A stretch of DNA of 51,167 nt from an uncultured Eggerthella sp. (GTDB taxonomy: Bacteria > Actinomycetota > Coriobacteriia > Coriobacteriales > Eggerthellaceae), in contig UQVJ01000004.1 of NCBI GenBank assembly GCA_900544455.1, positions 1-51,167 of the forward strand. The letters are read 5' to 3'. The position numbers and the translations under genes are program-made. The notes under the pieces were generated by a model that was not told the origin of the DNA, did no database searches, and worked only from the letters and a program-made list of their open reading frames with translations. This document shows, piece by piece, positions 39,502 through 49,114 of the stretch (within the stretch, counting starts at the first letter, position 1; the number at the start of each line of letters is the position of its first letter).

Positions 39502-40578
39502 CTACAGGTACCTAAAGTAGGCAGCGCAAGATCCTTCAGAGGAAACCATGCACGGACCCACGGGATTTTCGGGCGTGCACACCTTGCGGAACAAGGGGCA
39601 TTCGTTTGGAGCCATCATGCCGCGCAACACATCACCGCAGCGACAGCCCTTCGGCTCCTGCGTGGGCTCAACCTCAGGCTCGAAGCGCTGGAGTGCATCG
39701 AACTCGGCAAATTCGGGGCGAATCGCATAGCCCGATCCAGGAATAACGCCCAATCCGCGCCATGTTGCATCTACGGTATGGAACACTTCGTTGATAGCGG
39801 CAACGGCAACCGGATTGCCTTCGGGCGCAACGCCACGCGTATAGGCAATCTCTATCTCGGCGCGTCCTTCGTGAAGCTGGCGCATGATCATGGCAACGCC
39901 CTGAAGCACATCCACCGCTTCGAAACCGGTGATAACGCCGGGAATGCCGTACTTCTTCGCCAGGAACTCATAAGGCTTCATGCCGATGATAGTACTTACA
40001 TGACCGGGCAAAATAAGCGCATCGATCTGCAGCGAAGGGTCGGAAACAATGGTTTCCAGCGCACCGGGCATATTCTTATGCGCCACGAAAACACTGAAAT
40101 TCTTAAGACCCAACGTCTTGGCACGTTTAATAGCCATGGCGACCAAGGGGGTGGTGGTTTCAAAGCCCACACCCACGAACACAATTTGCTGGTCGGGGTT
40201 TTCCTGAGCAAGCTTCAGCGCATCGAGCGGAGAATACACGATACTTACCGAACGCCCTTCGGCCTGCTCCTTCAGCAGGCTGGAAGTCGACCCCGGCACG
40301 CGCGTCATATCGCCAAAGGTGGCAATGGTAACGCCAGGGACGCGCGAAAGCGCAATTACCGTATCGATGTCTTTGTTGCTGGTAACGCAAACCGGGCAAC
40401 CAGGGCCCGATGCCAAACGTACACCTTCGGGCATCATGGTGCGCAGGCCGTTACGGGCAATAGCAACCGTATGGGTGCCGCACACCTCCATCAAGGTTGC
40501 GTGCTCAGGCGCCCATTTCTCAATCGAACGGATTAAGCCCCGAGCAAGCTCTGGATCTTTGAAAGAAGACAAATCCAT
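39502..40578 (-). CDS. hypD: Hydrogenase maturation protein HypD
   Basis: This is a 358-residue iron-sulfur protein on which, with HypC, the Fe(CN)2CO unit of NiFe hydrogenase is built. MEVCGTHTVAIARNGLR, LASGPGCPVCVT, GFETTTPLVAMAI, LPGHVSTIIGMKPYEFLA and the 4Fe-4S cysteines in GCRCGDVLRGMMAPNECPLF and CTPENPVGPCMVSSEGSC are intact. The ATG at 40578 is preferred over an in-frame TTG at 40614 because it follows the hypC stop by 13 bp with GGCGGG upstream. It is the last gene of the pgi-hypF-hypC-hypD run. Confidence 0.96.
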   Translation of the reverse strand: MDLSSFKDPELARGLIRSIEKWAPEHATLMEVCGTHTVAIARNGLRTMMPEGVRLASGPGCPVCVTSNKDIDTVIALSRVPGVTIATFGDMTRVPGSTSSLLKEQAEGRSVSIVYSPLDALKLAQENPDQQIVFVGVGFETTTPLVAMAIKRAKTLGLKNFSVFVAHKNMPGALETIVSDPSLQIDALILPGHVSTIIGMKPYEFLAKKYGIPGVITGFEAVDVLQGVAMIMRQLHEGRAEIEIAYTRGVAPEGNPVAVAAINEVFHTVDATWRGLGVIPGSGYAIRPEFAEFDALQRFEPEVEPTQEPKGCRCGDVLRGMMAPNECPLFRKVCTPENPVGPCMVSSEGSCAAYFRYL

Positions 40579-40591
40579 CGGAATCGCCCGC

Positions 40592-40828
40592 CTATAATCC
40601 CTCGACGTCGGCAAGTTCGGGAATCTGCTTGATCAGGTCGAGCGTTTCCTGAGCGTCTTCCTCGCTTACCACTTCGATGGCAAAGCCAGCATGAACCAGG
40701 ACAAAATCGCCCACCTGAGCAGAAGGGGTAAGGTCAAGCGCCACTTCACGGGTAACGCCCAGAATATCCACTACCGCCAAATTATTATCGTTGATGGTAC
40801 GAACTTGGGCGGGAATAGCTAAACACAT
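40592..40828 (-). CDS. hypC: Hydrogenase assembly chaperone HypC
   Basis: This 78-residue protein has the invariant start MCLAIPAQV, whose Cys2 binds the Fe unit and HypD or the hydrogenase large subunit. It also has the SH3-like core DILGVTREVALDL and VGDFVLVHAGFAIEVVSEED. GAGGAG lies in the hypF 3' end, and the start is 6 bp after the hypF stop. It is normal in length. Confidence 0.96.
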   Translation of the reverse strand: MCLAIPAQVRTINDNNLAVVDILGVTREVALDLTPSAQVGDFVLVHAGFAIEVVSEEDAQETLDLIKQIPELADVEGL

Positions 40829-40834
40829 ATTGCA

Positions 40835-43228
40835 TCACTCCTCATGTTGCGCCTGCAATCCTAGCACAGCCTGTCCATAAGAAATTGAAGCATCGTTGGG
40901 TGGCAGCTCTTTATTCAGCGCCACCGTAAAGCCGCGCTCCTGCAAGCGCGCAAGCGTGCGCTCCATTAGGTAGCGGTTCATGAACACGCCACCGGCAAGC
41001 GCCATAACTTCGATGCCGTAGGTGGCTCGCACCAATTCGGCAACATTCACAATGGCCTCCACGAAGGCGCCGTGGAAGCGCGCGGCAATAACGGGGGTGG
41101 GAACCGACGCCTGCATGTCGTCGAGCATGGCGGCAAATACCGGCGCTACGTCCATCAGCAAAACCGAAGTATCGGCTGCCGTGCTGTTTTCCGTTGCCGT
41201 GTTCTTGATGAAGCCAATACGGTAACGCTCGTCTTCCATAGGCAAGCCCGCTGCCTCTACCTGGGCCCTATGAGCCGCAGCCTCCAAAAGAATGGCCGCT
41301 TCGCCCTCGTAGCAAGGGTGAGTGCACACACCCAACAGAGCAGACGCCGCATCGAAGATGCGCCCGACCGAGGACGTTTCGGGAGTGTTTAAGCCCTTTT
41401 CAATCATCTGCTCAAACACTTCGGCATTCGGAACGCATTCGGATACGAACTTCTTAGCCTGCTCGTGTTCCAGCAGGTCAAACGACCACAGAGCGCCATA
41501 GGCAATACGCGCAGGGTCCTTGATGGCGGCCGCACCACCTGGCAGGGGAATGTAAGCGAAGTTCGCAAAGCGCTCGTAGGCTTGAAGGTTCGAAAGCAGA
41601 ACTTCACCACCCCAAATAGCCCCATCGAGCCCATAACCCGTGCCGTCGAACGCGAAACCGCATACAGGGCCTTCCAAGTTGTTTTCGCCCATAACGGAAA
41701 GAATGTGCGCATGGTGATGCTGCACACGCGTTAGGGGCATACCCTGGTTCGTCGCCCATTTGGTAGAAAGGTATTCAGGATGGTAGTCGCACACTATGCG
41801 CTTAGGCTCAAAATGCAGCAAGCTAGCATAGCGCTGGCGCGTTTCGTTCCATGCGTCGAACACCGCAGCACTTTCCAGGTCGCCCACATGCTGGGAAACA
41901 AACGCCTTGCCAGCACGCGCATAGGTTAGCGTGCTTTTCTGCTCGGGACCTACTGCCAAAAGCCCTTCGCTTGCGCCTTCGGGGCACGGAGCCGAAACGG
42001 GAAGCGGCGCATAACCGCGAGCGCGACGGATGAACTGAACGATGTCGCCCGCAGCACCGCCGTTGAGGATACGAATAACGGAATCGTCATAGCGCCCCAC
42101 GATTTCACGGTTGTTCACCAGGAAGGCATCGGCAACGCCAGCAAGCTGGGAAAAGGCTGTTTCTTCATCGATAACGATAGGCTCGTCGTGGATGTTGCCC
42201 GATGTCATAACAAGCATGCCACCACATTCGTGAAGCAGCAGGTGCTGTACGGGCGTGGTGGGCAGCATTACGCCCAGTTCGGGTAAGTTGTCAGCCAGAC
42301 CCTTCGCAAGCATCGCATCGGAACGCTTTCGCAGCAACACAATAGGGCGCGCAGGACTCGTAAGCTGACGCGCTTCGGCGTCGTTTACGTCACAAAAAAC
42401 GCGAGCCTCTTCCACTGAAGCAACCATAACGGCAAACGCCTTGCCGGGGCGATGCTTGCGATGACGCAATGCGGCAAGAGCCGCCTCGTTAGCAGCGTCG
42501 CACACCAGGTGATACCCGCCCAAGCCTTTAACGGCAACGATGCCACCTGCTGCAATCAGCTTTGCGGCACGATGGAAAATCTCGTCAGATTCCTCGACGT
42601 TTTTTGCCCAGGAAACACCTTCGAGCGAAAGGCCATCCGCAGAACCCGATTCAATCCAGCCAATTTCAGGACCGCACTCAAAGCACGCATCGGGCTGTGC
42701 ATGGAAACGCCTATCGGCAGGATCGGAGTATTCCTCCTGGCATGCTGGGCACATCTTGAACTGCGCCATAGATGTTTCGGGGCGATCGTAAGGCAGCTTG
42801 CGCATGATAGTGAAGCGCGGACCGCAATTGGTGCAGTTGATGAAGGGGTAATGGAAACGACGATTGTTCGGGTCGAACAGCTCTTCAACGCAAGCGTCGC
42901 ACGTTGCCAAATCAGGCGAAACGAGCGTGGTTTCATCCTGTTCCGTTGCATCGGAAAAACGAATCTCAAAAGCATCAAAGCCCTGTACGGGCACTTCTGC
43001 AATCTCGATTTCGCTTACTTGCGCAGCAGCAGGCGCCTCTTCGGAAAGGGCCAGCACAAACCTGTCAAGCGGCAGGGTTTCTCCCTCAGCATGCACCTTC
43101 ACGCCTTCGACATCGTTCAGAACCCAGCCGGCAATATTTCGTTTTTTTGCCTCACGATAGACAAAGGGGCGGAAACCCACCCCTTGTACTACGCCAGATA
43201 TTTTTAGATCAAGCGCTTCACGCGTCAT
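40835..43228 (-). CDS. hypF: Carbamoyltransferase HypF
   Basis: This 797-residue enzyme makes the cyanide ligands of NiFe hydrogenase from carbamoyl phosphate, passing carbamoyl to HypE. The domains in order are: acylphosphatase (GVVQGVGFRPFVYREAKKRN); two zinc fingers (CDACVEELFDPNNRRFHYPF with CTNCGPRFTI, and CPACQEEYSDPADRRFHAQP with CFECGP); the YrdC-like domain (AAKLIAAGGIVAVKGLGGYH, LRHRKHRPGKAF); and the Kae1-like domain (VQHHHAHILSVMGENN, GFAFDGTGYGLDGAIWGGE, MALAGGVFMN). All are complete. It starts in a 4-base overlap with the pgi stop, with AAGGAGG 10 bases upstream, so the two are coupled. HypA, HypB, HypE and hydrogenase genes must be elsewhere. Confidence 0.96.
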   Translation of the reverse strand: MTREALDLKISGVVQGVGFRPFVYREAKKRNIAGWVLNDVEGVKVHAEGETLPLDRFVLALSEEAPAAAQVSEIEIAEVPVQGFDAFEIRFSDATEQDETTLVSPDLATCDACVEELFDPNNRRFHYPFINCTNCGPRFTIMRKLPYDRPETSMAQFKMCPACQEEYSDPADRRFHAQPDACFECGPEIGWIESGSADGLSLEGVSWAKNVEESDEIFHRAAKLIAAGGIVAVKGLGGYHLVCDAANEAALAALRHRKHRPGKAFAVMVASVEEARVFCDVNDAEARQLTSPARPIVLLRKRSDAMLAKGLADNLPELGVMLPTTPVQHLLLHECGGMLVMTSGNIHDEPIVIDEETAFSQLAGVADAFLVNNREIVGRYDDSVIRILNGGAAGDIVQFIRRARGYAPLPVSAPCPEGASEGLLAVGPEQKSTLTYARAGKAFVSQHVGDLESAAVFDAWNETRQRYASLLHFEPKRIVCDYHPEYLSTKWATNQGMPLTRVQHHHAHILSVMGENNLEGPVCGFAFDGTGYGLDGAIWGGEVLLSNLQAYERFANFAYIPLPGGAAAIKDPARIAYGALWSFDLLEHEQAKKFVSECVPNAEVFEQMIEKGLNTPETSSVGRIFDAASALLGVCTHPCYEGEAAILLEAAAHRAQVEAAGLPMEDERYRIGFIKNTATENSTAADTSVLLMDVAPVFAAMLDDMQASVPTPVIAARFHGAFVEAIVNVAELVRATYGIEVMALAGGVFMNRYLMERTLARLQERGFTVALNKELPPNDASISYGQAVLGLQAQHEE

Positions 43229-44955
43229 GCGTTGATTGCCTCCTTGAACGCCTTAACCAAGGCACGAATGGACACCGCGGAGTTGTCAGGCAAATGCACC
43301 TGAACGCAGCGGCGACCACGGTCAGAAAGAATTGCGAAGTCGCCCGAAGCCTGAGCCTTTGCAAGTTCGCCCAAGCTCTGTGCGCGGGAGTCTTCGATGG
43401 CAATATCCTTCGGTTCTTCTGCCGAGATAATCAGGAACACGCCTTCATTCGGGCCGCCCTTATGAAGCTGGCCGGTGGAATGCAGGTAGCGAGGGCCAAT
43501 TTCCAAGCACGATGCCGCGCCCAAACGGTCGGCAACCGAGTGGCGAATTTCTTCCAACGCTTCACGGCGGCCTTCGCCGGTGAAGGGAAGGAACGCATTC
43601 AAGCTGAAGTAATCGCCGGGTTCAATGCTGCCAAACAGGGCGCGCAATGCGGAAACAAGTGATTCGTCCTCAACAGAACCGCGCAAAGCATCGGACACAT
43701 GCACCTCAACATCGCCAATAGGAATGCCTGCAAGGCCCTTTTCCACGAATTCAGGGTTGCGAGCGCCGTTGGCCAGGATGTTCAGTACTTCCTTCTTGGC
43801 AACCGCAACGTCGGGCTGGTCAAAGGGGCATACCTTCATAAGGTAACCAACCATAGCAATGGCGTATTCCCACATAACGAAGTGAGCCGCCACTTCCTCC
43901 ACGTTTAGAACTTTGAAGCTCATACGCGGAATAGCGGGGTCGATGAACTCGAGCGCATGGCTGAAGTTCTGGCGATCGTCCCACAGATCGGTTTTGGTGT
44001 TGTAGGTAATAACCGTGCGATCGTGGGGATCTTCGCGCAGAACCAGCGAGTCAACCTCGATGTTGGGCAGGATGCCGAAGCCGTTCTTGCCCAAGCTTTC
44101 AGCTACCAGCTGCTCAATCCACAAACCAAGTACGCGGCCGCGCTTTGGCGTGAAGAACGAAAACTTGTCACGCCCATTCTTATAGTTGTCGAACAGGAAT
44201 GCTGCCAAGTTCGATGCAGGGTTGTCCAGGTCGTCAGTAGAGCACAGCTCCTCAGCGTTGCGTGCGCTTTCCATAACCTTTTTGATGTCAATGCCCACCA
44301 AAGCAGCAGGAACCAAACCGAAAACGGAAAGAGCAGAATAGCGACCACCAACCGTGGGCTCGCCAGAGAATACCTTAGCCCATCCTTCTTCCTTGGCACG
44401 AGCTTCAAGCTCAGAGCCAGGATCGGTGATGGCGATCAGATGAGAGGGAATTTCCTCTTCCGACAAGGTTTCCGCCAAGATGGTGCGAACCGCTTTCATA
44501 ACCAAGGTGGGCTCGATGGTGCCGCCCGACTTGGAAGATTGAATGATAAGCGTGGTTTTGGGGTCGCATTCAGCCAAGATGGTACGAACACGCACCGCCG
44601 ATACCGAATCGAGCGTCTTGAACGTAATAAGCGAAGAATCAGGCTTGTTATATTTGGTAAGCGTCATCGGAGCCTGGGTAGAACCACCCTGGCCGATGAG
44701 GATAACCGTTTTCAAGCCGCGAGAAATCATCTCGTCGGCAAAATCCTGGATCTCGTCGATAGGGCACGGCGGTTCACTTGCCAGCGTTGCCCATCCCATA
44801 TATTCAGCGGCGCATTGCTGCGCTTCTTCGGAAAAGCCATAAAGAGAGCTGTCCTTGCATCTAACTCGACTGGCAACCTTGCCGTCGACCAGAGCCTGGA
44901 GTGAGGGAGGGTAGATCCCCTGAATGGCAAAATCGATCATTTGTCCTTCTTTCAT
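43225..44955 (-). CDS. pgi: Glucose-6-phosphate isomerase
   Basis: This is a 576-residue SIS-fold enzyme that interconverts glucose-6-phosphate and fructose-6-phosphate. VILIGQGGSTQAPMTLTKYN, the sugar-phosphate loop IIQSSKSGGTIEPTLVMKAV, FSGEPTVGGRYSALSVFGLV and the C-terminal HKGGPNEGVFLIIS are recognisable. The sequence resembles the isomerase half of actinobacterial transaldolase-isomerase fusions more than classical Pgi; no transaldolase part is present. ATG choices are 44955 (GGAAG 4 bases upstream) and 44937 (AAGGA 3 bases upstream). A Cys/Ala-rich C-terminal part contains STGQLHKGG. Its overlap with hypF shows shared transcription with the hydrogenase maturation genes. Confidence 0.88.
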   Translation of the reverse strand: MKEGQMIDFAIQGIYPPSLQALVDGKVASRVRCKDSSLYGFSEEAQQCAAEYMGWATLASEPPCPIDEIQDFADEMISRGLKTVILIGQGGSTQAPMTLTKYNKPDSSLITFKTLDSVSAVRVRTILAECDPKTTLIIQSSKSGGTIEPTLVMKAVRTILAETLSEEEIPSHLIAITDPGSELEARAKEEGWAKVFSGEPTVGGRYSALSVFGLVPAALVGIDIKKVMESARNAEELCSTDDLDNPASNLAAFLFDNYKNGRDKFSFFTPKRGRVLGLWIEQLVAESLGKNGFGILPNIEVDSLVLREDPHDRTVITYNTKTDLWDDRQNFSHALEFIDPAIPRMSFKVLNVEEVAAHFVMWEYAIAMVGYLMKVCPFDQPDVAVAKKEVLNILANGARNPEFVEKGLAGIPIGDVEVHVSDALRGSVEDESLVSALRALFGSIEPGDYFSLNAFLPFTGEGRREALEEIRHSVADRLGAASCLEIGPRYLHSTGQLHKGGPNEGVFLIISAEEPKDIAIEDSRAQSLGELAKAQASGDFAILSDRGRRCVQVHLPDNSAVSIRALVKAFKEAINA

Positions 44956-45150
44956 AGGTCTTCCGATTTTACCAAATGGCAACACGTATGCCACCTTTAC
45001 CCCGTCGCTGTATAGAAAACGCCATTTAAACGATCTTATTGCCGCTGGTCAGATGAATATGCCTCAAAGAAAAACCAAACAACGTCGCATGCTACGATCC
45101 AGGCAAGCGAAGCGTTTAGAGCAACCCCATTCAAGGCAGGAGGAACAGGC

Positions 45151-45918
45151 ATGTCCATCACGTACGATTTCTCGGGAAAAACAGCTGTCATTACTGGCTC
45201 GGCACGCGGCATCGGGCGGCGCATTGCAGAACGATTCTACGAGGCGGGCGCCAACGTTGCCTTGTGCAGCATTTCACCAAACGGCAAAGAAGAGCTGATG
45301 CAGGAAATCGCTGGCGACGACCGTAGCCGCATCATGGCAAAGCCCGTCAATATGACGCAGGTCGACCAAATCAGGGCATTCTTCGAAGCGGTAGTGGAAA
45401 AGTTCGGCTCATTCGACATCTTGGTGAACAATGCAGGAATCTTCACAAGAGAGACTATCGAAACCGTTACCGAAGCCGATTGGGAACGCGTAATGGACAC
45501 AAACCTGAAGTCGATGATCTTCGCCAGCCAATGGTTCGCACGCTACAACCGAGAGCACGGCGCAGGCGGCAGCATCGTGAATATCGCTTCGGTTTCCAGC
45601 GTTACCTATATCCCGCACAACCTGCTATACAACATCAGCAAGGCAGGCGTGGTCACTCTTACCAAAACGCTCGCACGCGATCTGGGCCCTTTAAACATCC
45701 GCGTGAACGCCGTGGGGCCTGGCAGTGTTCCCACCGACTTGAATGCGGCCCTGTACGCCGACAAGCAACGCGAAATTGATTTGTGCAACAAGATCCCACT
45801 CGGCCGCCGTGGCACCAAAGACGATATCGCCAACTGCGTGCTGTTCTTGGCAGCCGATGAGTCCTCGTATCTGACAGGGCAGGTACTATTCGCCGAAGGA
45901 GGCTGGTTATTGGCTTAG
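45151..45918 (+). CDS. Short-chain dehydrogenase/reductase
   Basis: This 255-residue classical SDR has the NAD(P) motif TGSARGIGRRIAE (TGxxxGIG), VNNAGIF (NNAG), the catalytic Ser in IVNIASVSS, YNISK (Tyr-x3-Lys) and VNAVGPGSVPTDLN after the active site. The C-terminus YLTGQVLFAEGGW is typical. It is FabG-like in layout, but the substrate is not predictable; Eggerthellaceae carry many such genes for steroid and polyol conversion. GGAGG lies 7 bases before the ATG. It stands alone, divergent from pgi across a 195-bp gap that holds no other feature I can place. Confidence 0.9.
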   Translation: MSITYDFSGKTAVITGSARGIGRRIAERFYEAGANVALCSISPNGKEELMQEIAGDDRSRIMAKPVNMTQVDQIRAFFEAVVEKFGSFDILVNNAGIFTRETIETVTEADWERVMDTNLKSMIFASQWFARYNREHGAGGSIVNIASVSSVTYIPHNLLYNISKAGVVTLTKTLARDLGPLNIRVNAVGPGSVPTDLNAALYADKQREIDLCNKIPLGRRGTKDDIANCVLFLAADESSYLTGQVLFAEGGWLLA

Positions 45919-46003
45919 GGCGTCACCTTTGGATGGGCGCCGCGCCTCTACGGTGCGCATCAACTCCCTTTTCGGGGGGCGTTTTACTGTAATCGTGCTT
46001 ATA

Positions 46004-46033
46004 ACGAGAAAAGACCCGCCGAAGCGGGTCTTT
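46004..46033 (-). terminator. Intrinsic terminator of tRNA-Phe
   Basis: AAGACCCGC/GCGGGTCTT with a TTCG tetraloop is followed by TTTCTCG on the minus strand, 7 bp after the tRNA. It may also end the convergent SDR transcript. Confidence 0.85.
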
Positions 46034-46039
46034 GAATTG

Positions 46040-46115
46040 TGGTGGTCGGGGCGGGACTTGAACCCGCGACACGCGGATTTTCAATCCGCTGCTCTACCAG
46101 CTGAGCTACCCAACC
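46040..46115 (-). tRNA. tRNA-Phe (anticodon GAA)
   Basis: This is a 76-base cloverleaf with encoded CCA (46040-46042). The acceptor GGTTGGG pairs with CCCGACC (one U-G). The D arm is GCTCAGCTGGTAGAGC. The anticodon stem-loop GCGGA-TTGAAAA-TCCGC gives GAA. The T arm GCGGGTTCAAGTCCCGC is standard. Confidence 0.97.
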
Positions 46116-46143
46116 GAAAGCATCATATCTGACGCGATTTGTT

Positions 46144-46172
46144 ATATTACCGATAGGTCTTCTATACGTCAA
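46144..46172 (-). promoter_or_regulatory. Promoter of tRNA-Phe
   Basis: TTGACG (46167-46172) and TAATAT (46144-46149) are separated by 17 bp on the minus strand, 29 bp before the tRNA 5' end. Confidence 0.85.
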
Positions 46173-46296
46173 GACTTTTATGCAACAAATATTTCAAGCT
46201 TCGACCACAACACACAACAACTCGCAGATAGATTTTCAGATCACCTTGTTTCCCTGATGGACACAAGTAACGAATCGCGGCACCAACGAACGCAAA

Positions 46297-46334
46297 CAAA
46301 AAAAAATCGAGGCACCCATTACGGGTGCCTCGAT
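46297..46334 (-). terminator. Intrinsic terminator of purD
   Basis: A perfect 12-bp stem, ATCGAGGCACCC/GGGTGCCTCGAT (loop GTAAT), is followed by nine T on the minus strand, 13 bp after the purD stop. Confidence 0.97.
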
Positions 46335-46346
46335 TCAATAGACAGC

Positions 46347-47639
46347 CTATTCCCAAGCAGAGCGGCCCTGCAGTGCGCGGCGACCGATATCGGAACGATA
46401 CTGAACGCCCTCGAATTTGATGAGTTCGCATGCTTCATAGGCGCGGTTGCGAGCCTCTTCGAACGTATCGCCCAGGGCAACTACATTCAGAACACGACCA
46501 CCAGCGGTAATGAGCTCACCGTCGGGGTTCAACGCCGTGCCAGCATGGAAAACAATAACGTCGTCAAGATCTTGAGCCTCTTCCACACCAAGGATGACCT
46601 TGCCCTTTTCATAAGACCCTGGGTATCCTTCGCTTGCCAAAACAACGCTTACCGCCCATTTGTCGGACCAAGAAAGAACGATGTCCTCAGGACGGCCTTC
46701 CGCAACAGCAAGCATGATGTTTACCAGATCGCCTTCGAGGCGGGGCAGTACCACCTGGGTTTCAGGATCGCCGAAGCGCGCGTTGAATTCCAGTACCTTC
46801 GGGCCTTCGGGCGTAAGCATGAACCCGCCATACAGGCAGCCGCGATAGTCGTTTTCGAACGGAGCCTTTGCCGTAGCGGCGGCAGACTGCTCCATGATGG
46901 AAACCATGGTTGCCATTTCTTCTTCAGTAACGATAGGCACAGGAGAATACACACCCATGCCGCCCGTGTTGGGGCCAAGGTCGCCATCGTAGGCGCGCTT
47001 ATGGTCTTGCGCGGGAGCCATGCAGAATGCCTTGCCGTTGGAAACGAAAGCCAAAAGGGAGCATTCAGGACCAGTAAGCATCTCTTCAACAACAACCGTT
47101 TGACCTGCATCGCCAAAGCTGCCGTCAAAGCAAGCCTCAACGGCATCAAGCGCCATATCGAGCGTTTCAGCAACCACAACGCCCTTGCCTGCAGCAAGAC
47201 CATCAGCCTTAACGACTAATGGAGCACCCAGCTCTTCGCAGTATGCGCGAGCCGAAGCTGCGTCGGTAAAGCTCTGATAGCGTGCCGTAGGGATGCCGTT
47301 GGCGTCCATGAAGCGCTTGGAGTAGGTTTTAGAGCCTTCCAGTTGAGCGCCCTGAGCATCGGGGCCAAACACAGGAATACCCGCTTCACGAAGAACATCG
47401 GCAACGCCCGCCACAAGGGGAGCCTCAGGACCGATTACCACCAGTTCGATGTTGTGAGCCTGGGCAAATGCGAGTACTGCCTGAGCGTCTTCAGCATTGA
47501 GATCCTTAACGTTGCGAGCGATGTTTGCCGTGCCACCATTGCCAGGAGCCACGTACAACTCGGTGCAACGAGGCGATTTCGCAAGCGCCCACGAAATAGC
47601 ATGCTCACGGCCACCGCCGCCAAGAACCAGAATGTTCAT
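46347..47639 (-). CDS. purD: Phosphoribosylamine-glycine ligase (PurD)
   Basis: This 430-residue ATP-grasp enzyme forms GAR from phosphoribosylamine and glycine. MNILVLGGGGREHAISWALA is the family start. VIGPEAPLVAGVADVLREAG, LVVKADGLAAGKGVVVAET, VEEMLTGPECSLLAFV, HKRAYDGDLGPNTGGMGVYS and LEFNARFGDPETQVVLPRLE follow at normal spacing. AAAGG lies 8 bases upstream of the ATG. It is a separate unit between two strong terminators. Confidence 0.97.
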   Translation of the reverse strand: MNILVLGGGGREHAISWALAKSPRCTELYVAPGNGGTANIARNVKDLNAEDAQAVLAFAQAHNIELVVIGPEAPLVAGVADVLREAGIPVFGPDAQGAQLEGSKTYSKRFMDANGIPTARYQSFTDAASARAYCEELGAPLVVKADGLAAGKGVVVAETLDMALDAVEACFDGSFGDAGQTVVVEEMLTGPECSLLAFVSNGKAFCMAPAQDHKRAYDGDLGPNTGGMGVYSPVPIVTEEEMATMVSIMEQSAAATAKAPFENDYRGCLYGGFMLTPEGPKVLEFNARFGDPETQVVLPRLEGDLVNIMLAVAEGRPEDIVLSWSDKWAVSVVLASEGYPGSYEKGKVILGVEEAQDLDDVIVFHAGTALNPDGELITAGGRVLNVVALGDTFEEARNRAYEACELIKFEGVQYRSDIGRRALQGRSAWE

Positions 47640-47665
47640 GGTTCAAACCTTTCTTGTTTGATGCC

Positions 47666-47703
47666 AAAAAGCACCCCCGCAGATTATTCCGCGAAGGTGC
47701 TTT
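47666..47703 (-). terminator. Intrinsic terminator of purA
   Basis: AAAGCACCTTCGC pairs with GCGGGGGTGCTTT (two U-G) and is followed on the minus strand by TTTTT. It lies between purA and purD. Confidence 0.88.
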
Positions 47704-47737
47704 GCTTGTTTTGCTTTACCGGGTGAGGCCCATATCG

Positions 47738-49033
47738 TTAGCGACTCTCCCAGCCATTGAAGATAGTCTGGTTGCGATCGGGACCAACAGCGATGATGGA
47801 CGCCTTTACGCCAGAAACCTCTTCAAGGTACTTAACGTAGCTCTGCGCATTTGCGGGCAGGTCTTCGAACTTCTTGCAATCAGAGATATCGACGCCCTCC
47901 CAGCCAGGAAGCTCTTCGTAGATAGGCGTTACGTTCTTCGGGTAGATAACCGAATGCTGCATGGGGAAGTAGTCATAACGCTGACCGTCCGCCTCATAGG
48001 CAACGCATACCTTGATGCGGGGAACGCAGGAAAGAACGTCGAGCTTGGTAAGGGCCATGTCCGTCATGGAGTTAACCTCTACCGCATAGCGCGCCTGAAC
48101 CGCGTCGAACCAACCGCAGCGGCGCTTGCGACCGGTGGTTACACCGTATTCGCCGCCTGTCTTGCACAGAAGCTCGCCGATTTCGTCATGAAGTTCCGTA
48201 GGAAACGGACCGGAACCAACGCGCGTGATGTATGCCTTAGCAATGCCCAGAACCTTGCCGATTGCCTTCGGGCCCACACCGGAACCGGTGGGTGCGCCGC
48301 CAGCGCAGCAGGAAGAGGAGGTTACAAACGGGTAGGTGCCATGGTCAACGTCGAGCATAGTACCCTGAGCGCCCTCGAACAGCACATTCTTGCCGGCGCG
48401 AAGCTCTGCGTTCAGCAGCTGCGTGGTTTCAGCCATATGTTCACGCATAACGTCAGCATAGGGGAGATACATCTCGCAGATCTGATCGACCGTATAGGGC
48501 TCAAGATCATAGATTTTAGTAAGAATCTGGTTCTTCAGGAACAGGGCCGCCTCAACCTTTTCACGGAAGATCTTTTCATCAAGCAGATCCTGAACACGAA
48601 TGCCGCAACGGGAGATTTTATCCTCGTAAGCAGGGCCGATGCCGCGCTTGGTGGTACCGATCTTGTGCTTGCCCAAATGGCGCTCGGATGCTCCGTCAAG
48701 ATCGATGTGATACGGCATGATGATATGAGCGTCGCAGGAAATGCGCAGGCGGTCGCAGGAGAAACCTTCTCCCTGCAGCATGTTCATTTCCTCAACGAGA
48801 ACCTTCGGGTCGATAACGCAACCGTTGCCGATAACAGGCGTGATGTGATCGTACATAACGCCAGAAGGAATCAGATGAAGCGCCAACTTGGTATCACCAT
48901 GGATAACCGTGTGGCCTGCGTTGTTTCCGCCCTGGTAACGAACAACATAATCGTAGTCGCTCGCAATAAGGTCAGTGATCTTGCCTTTGCCCTCGTCGCC
49001 CCACTGAGCGCCAAGGAGAACCGTGCTTGGCAT
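47738..49033 (-). CDS. purA: Adenylosuccinate synthetase (PurA)
   Basis: This 431-residue GTP-dependent enzyme converts IMP to adenylosuccinate. LLGAQWGDEGKGKITDLIA, YQGGNNAGHTVIHG, GTTKRGIGPAYEDKISRCGI, LFEGAQGTMLDVDHGTYPFV, TRVGSGPFPTELHDEIGELL and GRKRRCGWFDAVQARYAVEV are all intact. The ATG at 49033 has AAAGGA 7 bases upstream; the frame continues 20 codons further without a start that fits the family. PurA, PurB, PurC and PurD are all in the window but in separate transcription units. Confidence 0.97.
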   Translation of the reverse strand: MPSTVLLGAQWGDEGKGKITDLIASDYDYVVRYQGGNNAGHTVIHGDTKLALHLIPSGVMYDHITPVIGNGCVIDPKVLVEEMNMLQGEGFSCDRLRISCDAHIIMPYHIDLDGASERHLGKHKIGTTKRGIGPAYEDKISRCGIRVQDLLDEKIFREKVEAALFLKNQILTKIYDLEPYTVDQICEMYLPYADVMREHMAETTQLLNAELRAGKNVLFEGAQGTMLDVDHGTYPFVTSSSCCAGGAPTGSGVGPKAIGKVLGIAKAYITRVGSGPFPTELHDEIGELLCKTGGEYGVTTGRKRRCGWFDAVQARYAVEVNSMTDMALTKLDVLSCVPRIKVCVAYEADGQRYDYFPMQHSVIYPKNVTPIYEELPGWEGVDISDCKKFEDLPANAQSYVKYLEEVSGVKASIIAVGPDRNQTIFNGWESR

Positions 49034-49114
49034 GAAAGGTCCTTTCGATGTTTCAATAATTAGCCAGGTGCAACGTGCCAAAGCGCGCAACAAGCCCTAG
49101 CAACCAAAATCATA

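Noticed and set aside
39500..39525. Further GGTACC repeat at the hypD 3' end (CAGGTACCT)
   Set aside because: Only nine bases match and they encode the conserved hypD C-terminus, so the match is chance.
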